Part shown: positions 35,401-48,149 of the stretch, in pieces
Position numbering within the stretch: position 1 is the first letter of the stretch
How the letters are laid out: every line of letters starts with the position of its first letter
Source: Phalacrocorax aristotelis
Taxonomy: Eukaryota > Chordata > Aves > Suliformes > Phalacrocoracidae
Reading direction: 5' to 3'
Assembly: GCF_949628215.1 (NCBI RefSeq)
Contig: NC_134279.1
Span: forward strand, 13,188,041-13,252,040
DNA length: 64,000 nt
Notes under the pieces: generated by a model
What the model was told of the DNA's origin: nothing
The model's database searches: none
Seen by the model: the letters and a program-made list of their open reading frames with translations, nothing else
Position numbers and translations under genes: made by a program

Positions 35401-37595
35401 CAGAAACATAACATTTGTATAAGACTGGGGGAGGCAAATCCAGCTGTAGATGATAGTGTGAATTATAGAAAGTAATATTTTGATTCTTTGGATGACAGAC
35501 ATAATCCTGGAATTTACCTTTTTTAATAAAAGTGAATTCAAAACAGAGATGAAAGTTCAGTTCTCCTTAGCCTCTCTTTCTGAAGATAACTTGTATTATT
35601 AATAAAAGACTAGATTATATTCCTCTGAAGAGACAGACCACTGTATCCCAAGCAGATGTGTTATCAGAGATGATACTTTTGCATATTATAGCAACCTTTG
35701 AGGCTTTTATTTCAGGAAAATGTAAAAGTAAGTTTAAAGGATGATTCTGGAGAGAGGGAAAAGGGATAAGAGGCATAAGGAAGGAGTTACAAAGAACTTC
35801 TCTTTTATGCAGCATATTTCCTTTAACAGTACTTTTATATAGGATTTTTTAATTCATTTTCATTTGTGTAGTCAGCTGGTCAGCTATTTTCTTTCTGGAA
35901 GATCAGTATGTAAAGAATGAACAAGGAAGCAAGAAAGCCTTGAAAATAGTATACATTAGGGATTTTTTAATCAGGATATAAAGTATAAAGGAAATAACAT
36001 ATAAGCTGGATTTAGTAAAGAGGAAGTGAATTTTAGAACAACAACTGTCATGTTTCATGAACTGTTACATTAAAGAGAACACTTATAATGTCTCCATTTT
36101 TAACTTGTAAACATTACCAAACTCTCAATCCTGGACCAACAAGCTAAAATGCAAGGAATAAGGAAGAGAATCAAGCACTGGATTATGTTCACGTTTAGTT
36201 CAATATTGACACTATTCTTTTCTTACAGTTGAAAAGGAAGATCTGAGGGTGAAAGTCCCCAGCTAATGGGACAAATGTAGATTAAAAAACCTGAATACAG
36301 TAGTCAGGGCGCATTGCAAAACTGGCTGATCAGCATCACTCTTTCATGCTTAGTAATAAATACCCAAATGATGACATATACCATGCAATATAGGCATGTT
36401 GCATTTATATGAATAGCAGAAGTGTGCAAAAGCTTACGTATGCACCATGGGTTACTCTGTACCTCATACCATTAGACCTGAATGCATGCGTGGAGCTGTT
36501 CCCACGTCCTGTCATCTACTCTCTGAAATTCTGTATGTAGACAAGCAAACTATCAAGCCAGGCATTAATAGGACCGTTATGAAGCAATAGTAGGATGCTG
36601 GTGACAGAGAAGTTTGATATTGTTGGAGAGGCAGAATTAATTCTTGTCTTAGTACTTCCAGAGAAAGCTAAAGATCACATGCTGAAGAATGCAAAGGTGG
36701 AATGTTAAAAGGTTTTATGATAAGACTAAAGCAGATGGACCATTAAAAGTATTTGAAGTTTGCAAGGCTTTATAAACTCAAGTAAATTATAAGCCAGGAT
36801 CAAGGAGAAAAGAACACAAGAAGTTTTTATACTTACTTAATCCCAGATAGTCTGAATAACGTTAAGTTCCCAAATAGTGCTAGTAATTTAGAACTGATAT
36901 TAAAAAAAAAATAAATCCTAAATTAATAGTGCAGACCTATGCACTCAGTAACATAAAAGAGAAATATCAATAAGAAATGAGGTACTTACACATTATTTAG
37001 AGCTATTTGAAATTGCTGAAGGCAGCATGGTTTCAAGAAATAAATTTTCCCTTCACTGGCATACATTCTGACCAGAGGGAAGAAGAATTGAATTAGCCTG
37101 TGGGTAAAAGCAGAAAAGAATTTTAAGAAGGCTTTGAATTAGTCCTAATCTACAGTACAGCTTCTCCTCAGATTTGAAGCTCACAAATCATTGTGTTCTA
37201 GGCCAGATTTGGGGTAATTTCTTGGTAGATGAATGAAGTATTAAATGGGAATTTGTTCTGAAGTCAGTCATACTAACATGCTAGCAATTCAGCTAGCACT
37301 TCATCCTTAGCAAATACTTTTATTTTACATATATTATGGAGACATGAAAGTTACTTGAATCTGTATGAGCAAACATAAAGGTAGATGAGTTTTACCAGTG
37401 ATGAGCTTTGCATTGACTCTTGACAATCACTGTGATATGCTAATCAGCTTTGAGGTAAGCTCTGAATTTCTGCAATGAAATTGTGTATTTGAAGTACTAC
37501 TAGCCAGCAGTGGGATAGCAGAGCTTCTACTATGTCTTGGGTACTTCCCATTGTTTCAGGACACTTTATGACTTACATGCCAAATAACCTGGAAA

Positions 37596-37606
37596 ACACA
37601 CACACA
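37596..37606 (+). repeat. (CA)n microsatellite
   Basis: Short ACACACACACA run followed by a C-rich stretch. Confidence 0.8.
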
Positions 37607-37665
37607 CCCCCTCCTCCCTGACTTCCAAATAAATGAAACAGTATACAGAATAGTTATTGGATTAG

Positions 37666-37670
37666 CAGAG
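37666..37670 (+). repeat. Target-site duplication, left copy (CAGAG)
   Basis: CAGAG directly abuts the LTR start and is matched exactly by CAGAG at 38283-38287. A 5-bp duplication is normal for ERVL-type integrases. Confidence 0.9.
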
Positions 37671-38282
37671 TGTCATGGTTTTAGCTGGGATAGAGTTAAT
37701 TTTCTTCACACTAGCTGGTATAGTACTGTGCTTTGAAATTAGCATGGAAAAAAAAAAACCTGTTGAGATAACACACAGATGTTTAGACTGTTGCTGGGTA
37801 GCGCTTATACTAGTCAAGGACATGTCTAGCCTCCCATGCTCTGCTGGGTGCACAAGAAGCTGGGAGGGGAGGGGGCACAGCTAAGAGAGCGGATTCAAAC
37901 TGACCAAAGGGATATTCCATATCATGTAACGTCATGCCCAGTATGCTACCTGGGAGGGGCTGGCCGGGGGAGGGGGGAGCAATCGCGACTCGGGGATGGG
38001 CAGCGTCGGTCGGCGGGTGGTGAGCGGTTGTATCGTTTGTGTTTCCGTGGTTTTTTTCCCTGTTTTCCTTTGCCCTTCCTTTTCCCTTTTATTATATTAA
38101 CATTATTGTTATTATTATCATAATCATTTATCATTATCATTTTATTGTAATCATTAAACTGTGCTTATCTCAACCCACAAGTTCTTTTGCTCGTCCGATT
38201 CTCTTCCCCATCCCACAGGGGTGGGGGGGGTGAGCGAGCGGCTGCGTGGTGTTCAGTTGCCAGCTGAGGCTGAACCATGACA
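37671..38282 (+). mobile_element. Solo LTR of an endogenous retrovirus (avian ERVL-like)
   Basis: 612 bp with perfect inverted ends TGTCATGGTT and AACCATGACA, flanked by identical 5-bp CAGAG duplications. An ATTAAA poly(A) signal lies at 38153-38158, before CTGTGCTTATCTCAACCC, which sets the plus-strand orientation. A GC-rich, CpG-containing middle (about 37950-38035) is followed by pyrimidine-rich sequence and an expanded AT-rich simple repeat (about 38090-38155). No gag, pol or env sequence lies next to it, so this is the product of LTR-LTR recombination. I recognise the overall type from bird genomes but cannot name the family. It is non-coding and replication-defective. Confidence 0.9.
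38090..38155 (+). repeat. ATT/ATC-rich simple repeat inside the LTR
   Basis: Imperfect ATTATT and ATCATT units just before the LTR poly(A) signal, probably grown by slippage within the LTR. Confidence 0.75.
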
Positions 38283-38287
38283 CAGAG
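38283..38287 (+). repeat. Target-site duplication, right copy (CAGAG)
   Basis: An exact match to the five bases before the LTR, showing insertion as one unit with no later flank loss. Confidence 0.9.
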
Positions 38288-38400
38288 CTAACATGCTAAA
38301 TTTAGAAGGAGCTACTACATTTTCATCAGCGAACTAATTTTTCTAAGTGATAAAACTTTAAATGACATTGTAATAAGTGTGTATTTCTAGACAGCCTAAA

Positions 38401-38727
38401 CATAGACTCATAGAATTGTTTGGGTTAGAAGGGACCTTAAAGACCATCTGGTTCCAACCCCCCTGCCATGGGCAGGGACACCTTCCACTAGACCAGGTTG
38501 CTCAAAGTCCCATCCAACCTGGCCTTGAACACTTCCAGACATGGGGCATCCACAGCTTCTCTGGGCAACATGTTCCAGGGTCTCACCACCCTCATAGTGA
38601 AGATTTTTCTCCTTATACCTAATCTAGATCTATCCTCTTTCAGTTTAAAGCGATTATACCCTTGTCCTATCGCTACAAGCCCTTGTAAAAACTCCCTTTC
38701 CAGCTTTCTTTTTTGTCTTGTGGCCAA
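38401..38727 (-). mobile_element. CR1 LINE fragment, 3' part
   Basis: The plus strand starts CATAGACTCATAGAATTG, the reverse complement of the CR1 3' end. Read on the minus strand it encodes the C-terminal end of the CR1 reverse-transcriptase ORF (residues like YNRFKLKEDRSRLGIRRKIF and EVFKARLDGTLSNLV), followed by the 3' UTR. It is truncated at the 5' side and has no catalytic motif. It sits 118 bp from the solo LTR. Confidence 0.92.
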
Positions 38728-40736
38728 AACAAGTGAGAACAGTGCTGCGGAGAAAAGTTTTTCAATACTTAATACTGAGAGAGAGAAGAGACAGTGAAAT
38801 AAATATATCAGAGTCAGAAAAAGTTTCTACAACAGTCATCACCAGGAAGCCCTTCCCATAAATTTCTGAAACAGAATTAATTAGAATATTACAAATCCCA
38901 TCAAAACCTGAGAATCAATCATCTAAAGCAATTGTGACTGCTCTGGCTTTCCTTTGGCAGGCTATGAGATCAGGAGATCAAGGAGGTGACTCACTGGTGC
39001 AGACCCTGAGTCTGGACAGATTTACTGTTTGCCATAGGTGCTGGTATTACAAAGATGTAGTCTTAGCACACTGCTGTAAAAGTTTCAACAGGACTTAAAA
39101 AGCAGTATGCATGGAGAGGCTGTTGAATTCATGAACTGGATATTACCCTAGAAGAATAAATATCATTGGGCATGATTCCTGTCTGGAAGAAGCAGGTGAT
39201 TTTTCTTGTATATGGCACACCAACATAAGATAACAATTGTCCCTGATCAAACAAAAAGCGTAGTTCCCTTGACCTATGTAAAGCCAGGATTTCTTGTAAC
39301 AAAACATTCTTTGTTTCTGTCATAGGGCAGTTAACCTGGCATGGAAAGACAAGGTGTACCTGGCATACAGGTAATATATTTTCAGCTCAGCTGGCTCAAT
39401 AATTCTCCTAATACTCCTGTCGTGATTTCAGCACATGGAGAAAAACCAAGGAAGAGACCCACACTGCAGTCTCTGCTGTGAGTGCGTGAGTGCAACCTGC
39501 CCGCTTGCTAATACTTTCTTTCACATTAATAGCATAAACAGTAGCTTATGGTTTATTCAGCCACATAGATTTTCTTACTGAATTTTTTTGAAATATACTG
39601 TAACAAATTCAACCCCTTATTGGTTTTGGTTTGTTTTTTCTTTCAATGTTAATTACATTAGGTCTTGAGCACTATATTAACAGAGTTTAAATGTTAGTTT
39701 TCTCAGAACACCTTGTCTGTTGAGAGCCATACATCTTGCTTGTTAAAAGTATTTGCATGTCTTAAGTAGATGATGGACTTTAAAGGAACTGGAATTAGTG
39801 AAATACCCTCATGACAGAGAGTTTATAGATATCCCCAAAACGGTGTTATTTAGAAGACATATTGTGTTTCCAAAGATATTAGATCGCTTGTGCCTCTCCT
39901 AGAGATAGGTGTCATGTTTTTGTCTATAAAATATGGAAATTGCTTTCAGGTCTGGAGATGAAAATAATACCTAGGTGATATATTCAAGAGAGTGTCTGTA
40001 CTTGTGTCTCAGCTAGTAATCATATTTATAAGGCTGTCATTACTGCTCCTGGCTTGAGCTCTGTTAATATATATGTATTCTTCAAAAGAGAAGTACAACA
40101 CAACATTTTCAAGTCTTGCAAAGTAAACTATCATCTGATGCCTTAGCATTAAGAGAGGGAAAGCGAGCAATGAAAAGACAGGGAGCTGTTTCTCATTAAC
40201 TATTGTAAGATGTCAGCAAGATTAAGGTGTCAGGGTATAGAAAGATGAAGAAGAAAAGAATTACTCTAGCAAATAGGCATAAATGAATATAAAATGTGAA
40301 TAGAGGGTTCTAGCTCCTTCTAAGGGTAAAAATAGGCCAGTAGACATTACATTGTGCTACAATCAACTCATCCACTCGATCCTGACCTTCATCTTTATAG
40401 GTGAGACTAGTGGGAGCAAAATGTTACCATATAGCCAATGCTGGGAACTTTCAGAACCATTATTTCTGAAAAGAAATGAATATTCAAAGGCCCCTTTGAC
40501 ATAATGAAGGTTAAATCCCATATAGAGTTTTGCAGGCCCATGTGAGTGCTGTCTGACTGGGCTCTGAAATAGTCTGAGTTCAGCCTGTCTGGCAGCTGCC
40601 TGGGAGCTATATGGCTATGGTTAGTGCAAGGCTGATCCCATGTTTAAACTTGTGAGAAACAGAGCGTTACATTGCATCTCGTAAATGTAGCTACACAAGA
40701 TGGGCAGAACAATAGGTCTGCCGGAAAGAAAATATT

Positions 40737-40768
40737 ATATAGACATATATATATACATACATATACAG
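40737..40768 (+). repeat. TA/TACA microsatellite
   Basis: Imperfect ATATATATACATACATATACA. Confidence 0.7.
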
Positions 40769-41779
40769 AGAAGTCACTTGTCTGCAAATTATTTCACAAC
40801 TGACTCTTCAAAACCGCTTCAGGTATTGTCAGCTAATACCTGCATATTGCCAACCCATACCATCTACCTATCTGTCATCTTGCCTGGAAAATACTTTAGT
40901 TAGTGAACAGTGTTTGCATCTGTACCTGTTAAGGAGAGAAAGACGACACCATTTTGTCTAAAGGACAAGTAATTCCAGGCAGAAACAGCCATAAAAAACC
41001 TGCTTCTTAGGAGGAAAGAAAAAAAAATAAAAAAGATTGCAACAAACAATTTGTTGGCTAGTAATGAACAGCAGAGAAGCAACATGGTACCACTTCAGAA
41101 AAAAAATTATTACACTTGTGCAAATGAGACTTAGAAAATTATGAACAGCATTTCTGAGATGTTTTCACATGAGCTTAAATCACAATGGTCATTTATAAGT
41201 ATAGTGACCTTCCATACCTAGGCTGCTGCTCCGTGGTCATGAGCAAGCACTGTAAGAAACCTTTGTTTCTGAAACCCAGGACCACTTCTAACATATTGCA
41301 TTGATTTAAATTATCAACCAATTTAGCTAAGCTGATGTAAACCCCAATATAATTACTTTTTATCAGATTTATGCAGATAGATAAAGATACATCTGTTCCC
41401 TCAGCCACAGTTTCCATCCAGAAATTGCAGGGGCAGAGCATATTAGCTTGTGCTCAGCCTTCAGCAATAATAATTATATAGTTTTGAGACTGAAGCAGCT
41501 AGAAGAAGGCTATGTACAAGTTGCTCAAAGACGACTCCAAGTCACACTTTTAACACTGATGAGATCAATTCAGTTTCTACATTACATTAGAAAAAGGAAT
41601 ATATCAATACCCCAAACCCAGTGTAAATTATTTACCTCACACTTTCATTAAATTGATAAAAAAAAATCTTATGTCTCATTCTACCAATGTACTTGCAGTC
41701 AATGTGTAGATCAGGCATGAATCTGCTTTGCATTTAGTGAAATGCCTTTTGCTGTACGCCTGATAACAGCGCTGGTGAT

Positions 41780-42130
41780 TGCAAAAAGACAGAAAAAGAA
41801 AGCTCCATTTTGACAGCTGTATTTGTAGCCCTTTGTTACCCACATTTATAAAGGTGCTCTTTGCTATGCTTTCATCTTTTTATTTATTTGGTTTGGAAAT
41901 GTCCTTCTCTGTTCCACTGTATTATAAAAGCTTCACTGTGTTTCCCATCTGCTCTCTTTGAGAGATCAATTGTAGAGCATTCATCAGTGGAAACATGAGG
42001 CGCTTTGCCACAGTTTCTCTAAAATTCATCTTGCCAGTCACATGCAAACTGAAATAGGTCAGTTTTCATCAGCCTTGGCATTAAGCCTCTACGGTCTCCC
42101 ATGAGCCCTGTCCAATAATTTAAAAGGGGT
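41780..42130. promoter_or_regulatory. Candidate distal enhancer
   Basis: Contains TGACAGCTGT at 41811-41820 (an overlapping MEIS/TGIF-type TGACAG and CAGCTG E-box), followed by a long stretch without low-complexity decay. Assigned only by motif content and texture. Confidence 0.25.
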
Positions 42131-43236
42131 GGAGAGTGGGAAACAAATTATGTGACTATTAATGCCAGTTTTCTTGTTCAGATGCCAGTACATCAAAAAT
42201 AGACCTCCCTGGGCCAGAGCACTTTGTCATGTTATCTGGAGTAATACTAGTTTGTGAATTATGTCTGGTCAGTTTAGTGCCTCAGTTTGGTCACATTAAT
42301 CTCTCTGACCACTGCCTTAGTCACTGAACTCTGCCATCTCATTTTTCATCTTGCAGAAAGAAGCTGTCTGACTTTTTGTCTAGTGCCTGGCACAGTGATT
42401 GCTCTGTTGACCCCACAGTAGTCAGAGGAACCCATAGGTCCCGCAGGCAGCAGCAGAACCAGCCACAGAAGCTACCGTCTCATCAAGCTCAACTATCTCA
42501 TCCATTCCTTAATGACCATGCAAATAGCACAGTAACCCCAGATGATGTAAACTATCCCGTTTCACATACCTTAGCAGGTTAACAACTCACTGCCTGTCCC
42601 AAGCTGCATGAACACAAAAAAATAATGAATTCATAGACAAAAATAAATTTTTAATTACTAGAGAATTCTATATCTATACACATGATTTACATCAGCCACA
42701 AGATGCCTACCTGTGTTCCTGTATTGAGAAAATAGCCAGCTAAGCATGATGTATTCACTCTGTATATAATCTTGATAAGCCCATGTTGCAGATATAATTT
42801 TGGAATTCCATTTTTATGGATCTGTCTAGGTTCATTTGCCTGAGATGTTCAAATGATCCTTAGATTAGGAAATATGATTGATAATTTCAGTAAATACCTT
42901 AGAAAAATCCACACAGAAGTTTCAGAATACATTTGCAAGTGGAATCTGTCATCCTGCCAAAGGATTAATTTTTACTTTATTGTAGTAGAAATAAACACTT
43001 CAATATGTTACTTCTTAAACTAATAATCATTAAAATGTCTTTCCAAAAATTACAAGTTGTATTTAAAATAGAGCCTTTTTCTATTAAATGTGTACAATTA
43101 AGACAAGCAAATAAAGTCTTTCTACTATGAAAACCTATAAGAGGTATGGACAGGAAACAAATCTATCTGTCACTGCTACAGAAGTTTTTAGTGAACACAA
43201 GTACCTAGATACTGTTGTATGGTATCAGCTCTCAAG

Positions 43237-43300
43237 ATATTTTAGAATGGAACAGTTCTGTTGGAAGGGACCTACAACAAACATGCAGTCCATTTAGAAA
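43237..43300 (-). mobile_element. Degraded CR1 3'-end fragment (probable)
   Basis: TAGAATGGAACAGTTCTG followed by TTGGAAGGGACCTACAACAA and GCAGTCCA resembles the 3' UTR of an older CR1 subfamily read on the minus strand. The terminal repeats are mutated and only about 60 bp are recognisable. Confidence 0.55.
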
Positions 43301-46300
43301 CTAGCTTGTACACAATGCAAGAAATATTAGGTTGCTTATAATATCTGTTTATCTAGAGTCCTTTAGAATGTCATTCTATTAAAGAAAAAAAATGTACCTT
43401 TTAGTCTTTTTCTTGGAAAAGGACTCAGATCATTGGATTTTATTTCTGCCATAAAGGAAAAAGGAAATACAGTTCCACATGAAAACATGTTTTGGGGTAA
43501 AATGAGGACTATCTGACACTAAAGGCAGAAAAAAGCATAGCACATTCCTTTCCCTCGAGTCCCACTTTGTCAGCCCTCTCCATTATTTGTGTTTTACAGT
43601 TGCCTCTGATTTCTTAGCTTCCCTGATAAAAACAAGTGGGTTTTTCCTCAGAAACTAAATAAACAGATATACTGCATTCTCATGGGAAAGCCGTCCAAGT
43701 TCAATAATATATTCCTATCACTATGAATTCCTTTGAGCTTTTGAAAATTGCACAAGTTGATAAACCTAAGATTTTGAAAGAGGATCTTACTATGAGCTGA
43801 AAAGTGTAGTTAGGCACCAGTCTCCCAGATATATGTCACAATATTGAGAAATGTGTCAGGATTTGAATTGCCCTTATATGGAAGCGATAAGTTGTCTTAA
43901 AAATAGAAATATATTTATATGTTGCAGAAGGATGACATTCCAGGCCACTGCATGATGAATTAGATGCACTCATCGTATTAGTAAGGGTGCTTCACAATTA
44001 AAGCAGCTATATCTGAAGAATCTACCCATTTTTACAAGAGGGACTGGAAGGTAAGAAAAGTTGTCCAAAGGACAGCAGCTGCAAATAGTATACTTTTTCA
44101 GAAACTCGTATGTCATGAAGATTCCCAGCAAAACAAGGGATTTGTTAATAATGCAATATAAGCCACTACTGGCTGCTTTTGGACCTGTTACAGAGGCTGC
44201 TACATTGCTCAGAATAGGGTAGAATAAAATTGTACAAGCATTAAACTCAGCTTTATAGTAAGCAAGTTTTAAAACACAGTATAATTTGTTCTAACAGGAT
44301 CTCCTTCAGTCGACAGTGAAATAGGTGGAGAATTAAGAGAATGGATAGATAGTGAAATATGAGACCTAATATTTCCAGGGAAAATCTTATTTGCCTGAAT
44401 GTGGCAGAGAGCTTTTAAACATTACAAGCCTACCAAAGCGATCAGTAGAAGTTGGGTTTCCTCATCTGCTGGGCATGGATGTTCCTTTGGGTATGCTAAC
44501 AGCTGTGTAAAATTCAGTCTATTTCTTCATGAGGCTATTCCCGAAACAGATATTAAAAGGAAGCTGAAAAACAGATTAGGGTCTATTTTGGGGAGAACAA
44601 TTGAGAAGAGCTAGGATGTGAATTGAAACCAATATTTTATTGCATAAAGGTCAACTGTGTTAAAAATGGTGAGAAATTTAGAGGAAGAGCTGACTTTGAA
44701 AGGATCACCCTCAAGACAGTATGTAGCCCATCAGGACAGTAAACCCAATTGCCCTAAAAGAGCTTTTTCCAGGAGTTTAGTTACAAAAGTTTATGTCCTC
44801 AAGGCAAGTTGTCAGTCAGCAAGTATTGTGTTCAAATGCTTCTGAGTTTCTTGTGAAAAGATACACCATCGTTTTAGAGACAGAAATGACAAAGGTCATT
44901 TCAAGACTGGAAGAACATTTCAGAATATCTCAAACTTTCTAGCTTTGCTTAGCACAGTCAGGGAAAGGGATACCTCTTCAAAGAAGGTCATAATGACCAC
45001 TGTGTTAGTGCCCTGCTATATCAAAACCACAATGTTGACAGCATCCCCATGCCAACAGAAATGTGAATGAAACAGTGAGGAATAACTGCATTTATGAAAG
45101 GGCTCTATTTATCACGGCTTCGGCCACTTGGCTCTGTCAGTGACAGAGATCATCTCTGGTGGAGAAAATATTGCTCTTGAGCCTGGCTGTCAGTGCCAGT
45201 AACCTCTCTGGCCAGTGACAGAATAGAAGTGGGAAAGTTTTAGGAAATTGCATTATAGCCTGATCTTTGTTTTGGGAAATTCCTTCAGAGATCAAGCGCA
45301 GCAGAAACAGGCAACTGCTACTCTACTTAAAGATCATTCTCCTGAAGGAAAGACTTGATCCCAGAGTCCATGTAGCATGTGGTAGACTTTTCTGCTATTT
45401 GAAGAAAGAAGATTCATCTCCCTATACAGATGCCTTATCTTCTAGCAAGGCAGTAATCAATGTTCAAAGCAAGACTGACATGGGCAAATCAAGGTTTTCT
45501 TGTTTAGTCAGCATGCAGGGACCTAAGCTGCATGTATATACACATATACAGCTAGGTTACACTGCAGATGCCTGCACTCTTACACTGCTAACTTCTAGTA
45601 TAGGTTCAGCCTATGCCAGGCAGGTTCTCCAGACTTGTCACTGAAGTAGAATAGTTAAGCAGCCTTCTGAACAGAAGGCTGTAACTGATCATAAGGATGA
45701 GTGATTTTAACATGGTGCGCATTAAGAAGAAAAATACAAAGGAACATTAAAGTATCATTTTGAGGTATCATGTTCAGGACAGAACATAACTCTCCAGGGT
45801 CCCAAAACAGCAGCAACTCTCTAACTCCACCCTAGAGTAACCTCCAGGTAGGCTGGGCAGGCCACCAGTGGAGACTGACTCAGCCCTCTTTATTGTAGCT
45901 TTCTTACTTATGAAACGGATAGGATTTATTCCTGTCTCTTGCTAAGCTAATGATGTTTTAGTCATTGGATTTTGTCCCAGTTGTCAAATCGGGCAATGCT
46001 GGGAAGAACTTTTATTTTATTGCTGGAGGTGTAAAGCAGAGGAGGAAAATTTTAGGGTGAGCTATCATTCCAGCCTAAGGAGAGCTAGAATTGCCACTTA
46101 TCAGCCATACTGGGAAGAAATGAAACTGAGACTTCTGCCTGGCTCAAAGGACTCAGAGGAGAAATCAAAACAGTTCTGAAAGAATTATGAACTTTGAAGT
46201 AATGATAAGTAAACAAGTGGACCCTCTACCTATTGCACTGGGTCGAAGAAAAGCTCGCTCCTCAGGATAATCAGGGCTGAACAGAATTTAACAGAATTAA

Positions 46301-48149
46301 GACAACACTTGCAAAGTGTATTTTAGTTTCACAGACAAAATTTAAAGAGCAGACTGATTACATATATCCCGGAATTTACTTACAAGAACAAACATTTCAG
46401 TAGAGCAATCACTATGTGATTAGTTTAACTACCACAAGAAGGATGTAAGGAATGTAATGCAGCTACATAGATGGCTATCACACATCATTATTTGCAAGAA
46501 ATCCTACGAGGAAAAGAAAACAAATAATGGAGAGAAGGACTAGCAGAAAATATGAAAGTGCCTATCAAGTTAGGTACAATTTGCAATACAGGTTCCAAAT
46601 GAAAAATACAGCATGTCAATATTTTCTTTAGAATCTTAGATCAATGATTTAAGTTATAACTTTGCAGGTGAGAACCAGAGTGTGAAAGTTGGTGCTGGGG
46701 AGAATGCTGCAGCTGTAGGACATATTAAAAGTGAAATGGTAGTGATGCTTAATCTCCAATTTAATACGTTTAACGCAGAGAATAAATTGTTCACAAAATT
46801 GAAGCAGTTGATTGATTCAGTTGAGTAGCCTGATATGGGCTGTAGTGGCTGGGAAGTACATTCCTCAATAAGTGGAATGAATAAATCAATTAACAGCTTC
46901 ATTGTTGGTCCCCAAATGCTCTACCTCAAATTTAGTCATGTTAGGGATCAATCCAAGTCATGTTTTCATTCTCTGCTTTCCTTTACAGGATTGGAAATTG
47001 TGGGAGTCCTGTTGAATGCAGATGAAGAAGAATTTGAAATTGTATTAGCACTGAATGCACACTTCACAAATAAATACATGTGGGTAGACCAAATGTATAT
47101 AAACTGCGTTTTTGTTTATTTTGAAAGAAATTTTGTGTATTATCAAAAGTTCATACAGGTCTCTTTTTTTCCTAATAAAATCATAGCTCACTGATTAAAT
47201 TCACTGATAACTCTCTGCAAGAGGGAAAATAATGGTTCAAGGAGACACATAACTAGATTTTAAGGACTGCTAGGAAGATAGAGTAGAAGTATGTGTGGGC
47301 AAGGGCCTATGAGAGTTCTTGTGGAGCAATAAATCACATAATGAACATGGTCTAAGCCTGATGAATGGCAGCCATCTGCACCCTCCATACTGGCACCTAA
47401 GAGGTGCAGGCTTCCTGGTGTTTTTTCTCTGTTTATTCCATGCTTGCTATACCTTCACAGTAGAATACACAACTTGCATTGTAATACTAGGTAGTGTAAA
47501 TCACCTGCTAGTTAAAGGAGAATTTTCTAACATACGAATGGCTAAGTAAGTATTGCCGAGATTAAATTACATTACTGGGACCTCAGAGAGATAATACTCT
47601 GAATTGTTCAGAAAACCTGGTGAAGGTGTTCAATAGACAGAATAAATAGAATAAATAATAAAATCAGAACTTTCAAGTAAACTTGTCTTGTCCTTGTGCT
47701 GTCTTTGAGAGAGACCAATATACACGTTTTCAAAGGCTGTTCCAGGGGGTAGAATAATGAATGATCATTGCATTTGACTTATAACACATGTGAAGAGTTT
47801 ACGTCAAGAATCATTACCACTTAAACTAGGGTCATGTGATACTTAAAAAGAAAGAAACCCTTTTTATGGCAGACATTATGGCAATATGAACTATGAGTCT
47901 AAGCTCATAGTCGTGCACAAGGGCTAGACTGCCTGGCCCACTCCTGTTAGGCAGCATGACTATGACACTCAGGGTATTGGCTGAGCCCTCTAATTGGCAT
48001 TGTAGTTTCTCTGGGACAAGGCTGCTTAAGCAGCTTGTATTTGTACAGCACCTAGCACTGTGATTTGTGCTGAAAGCACATAGTACAAATAATATATTGT
48101 AATGGTAATGACTTCCTAACTGAAGTCTTAAGTCAAATAAAGGCAACAA

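Larger units (their letters stand above)
17956..37665. other. Gene-free intergenic stretch (about 20 kb)
   Basis: AT-rich. I find no coding exon, tRNA, rRNA or intact transposon. The open frames present are short and unlike known families. It holds several microsatellites (listed separately), a 51-nt imperfect hairpin at 24780-24830, short tandem duplications at about 19765-19816 and 22423-22468, and stretches that look like candidate regulatory elements (about 20500-20800, 21960-22270, 27540-27890). Confidence 0.75.
38728..48149. other. Gene-free intergenic stretch (about 9.4 kb)
   Basis: No exon or RNA gene recognised. It contains a small degraded CR1 piece near 43240, a TA/CA microsatellite at about 40737-40768 and a motif-rich stretch at about 41780-42130. 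The 125-codon open frame at 45267-45644 resembles nothing I know and looks accidental. Confidence 0.75.

Noticed and set aside
38283..38400. Possible internal retroviral sequence after the LTR
   Set aside because: The TSD immediately follows the LTR, so no internal region is present.
45267..45644. 125-codon plus-strand open frame
   Set aside because: No similarity to any family I know, no splice or promoter context; expected by chance in 50 kb.
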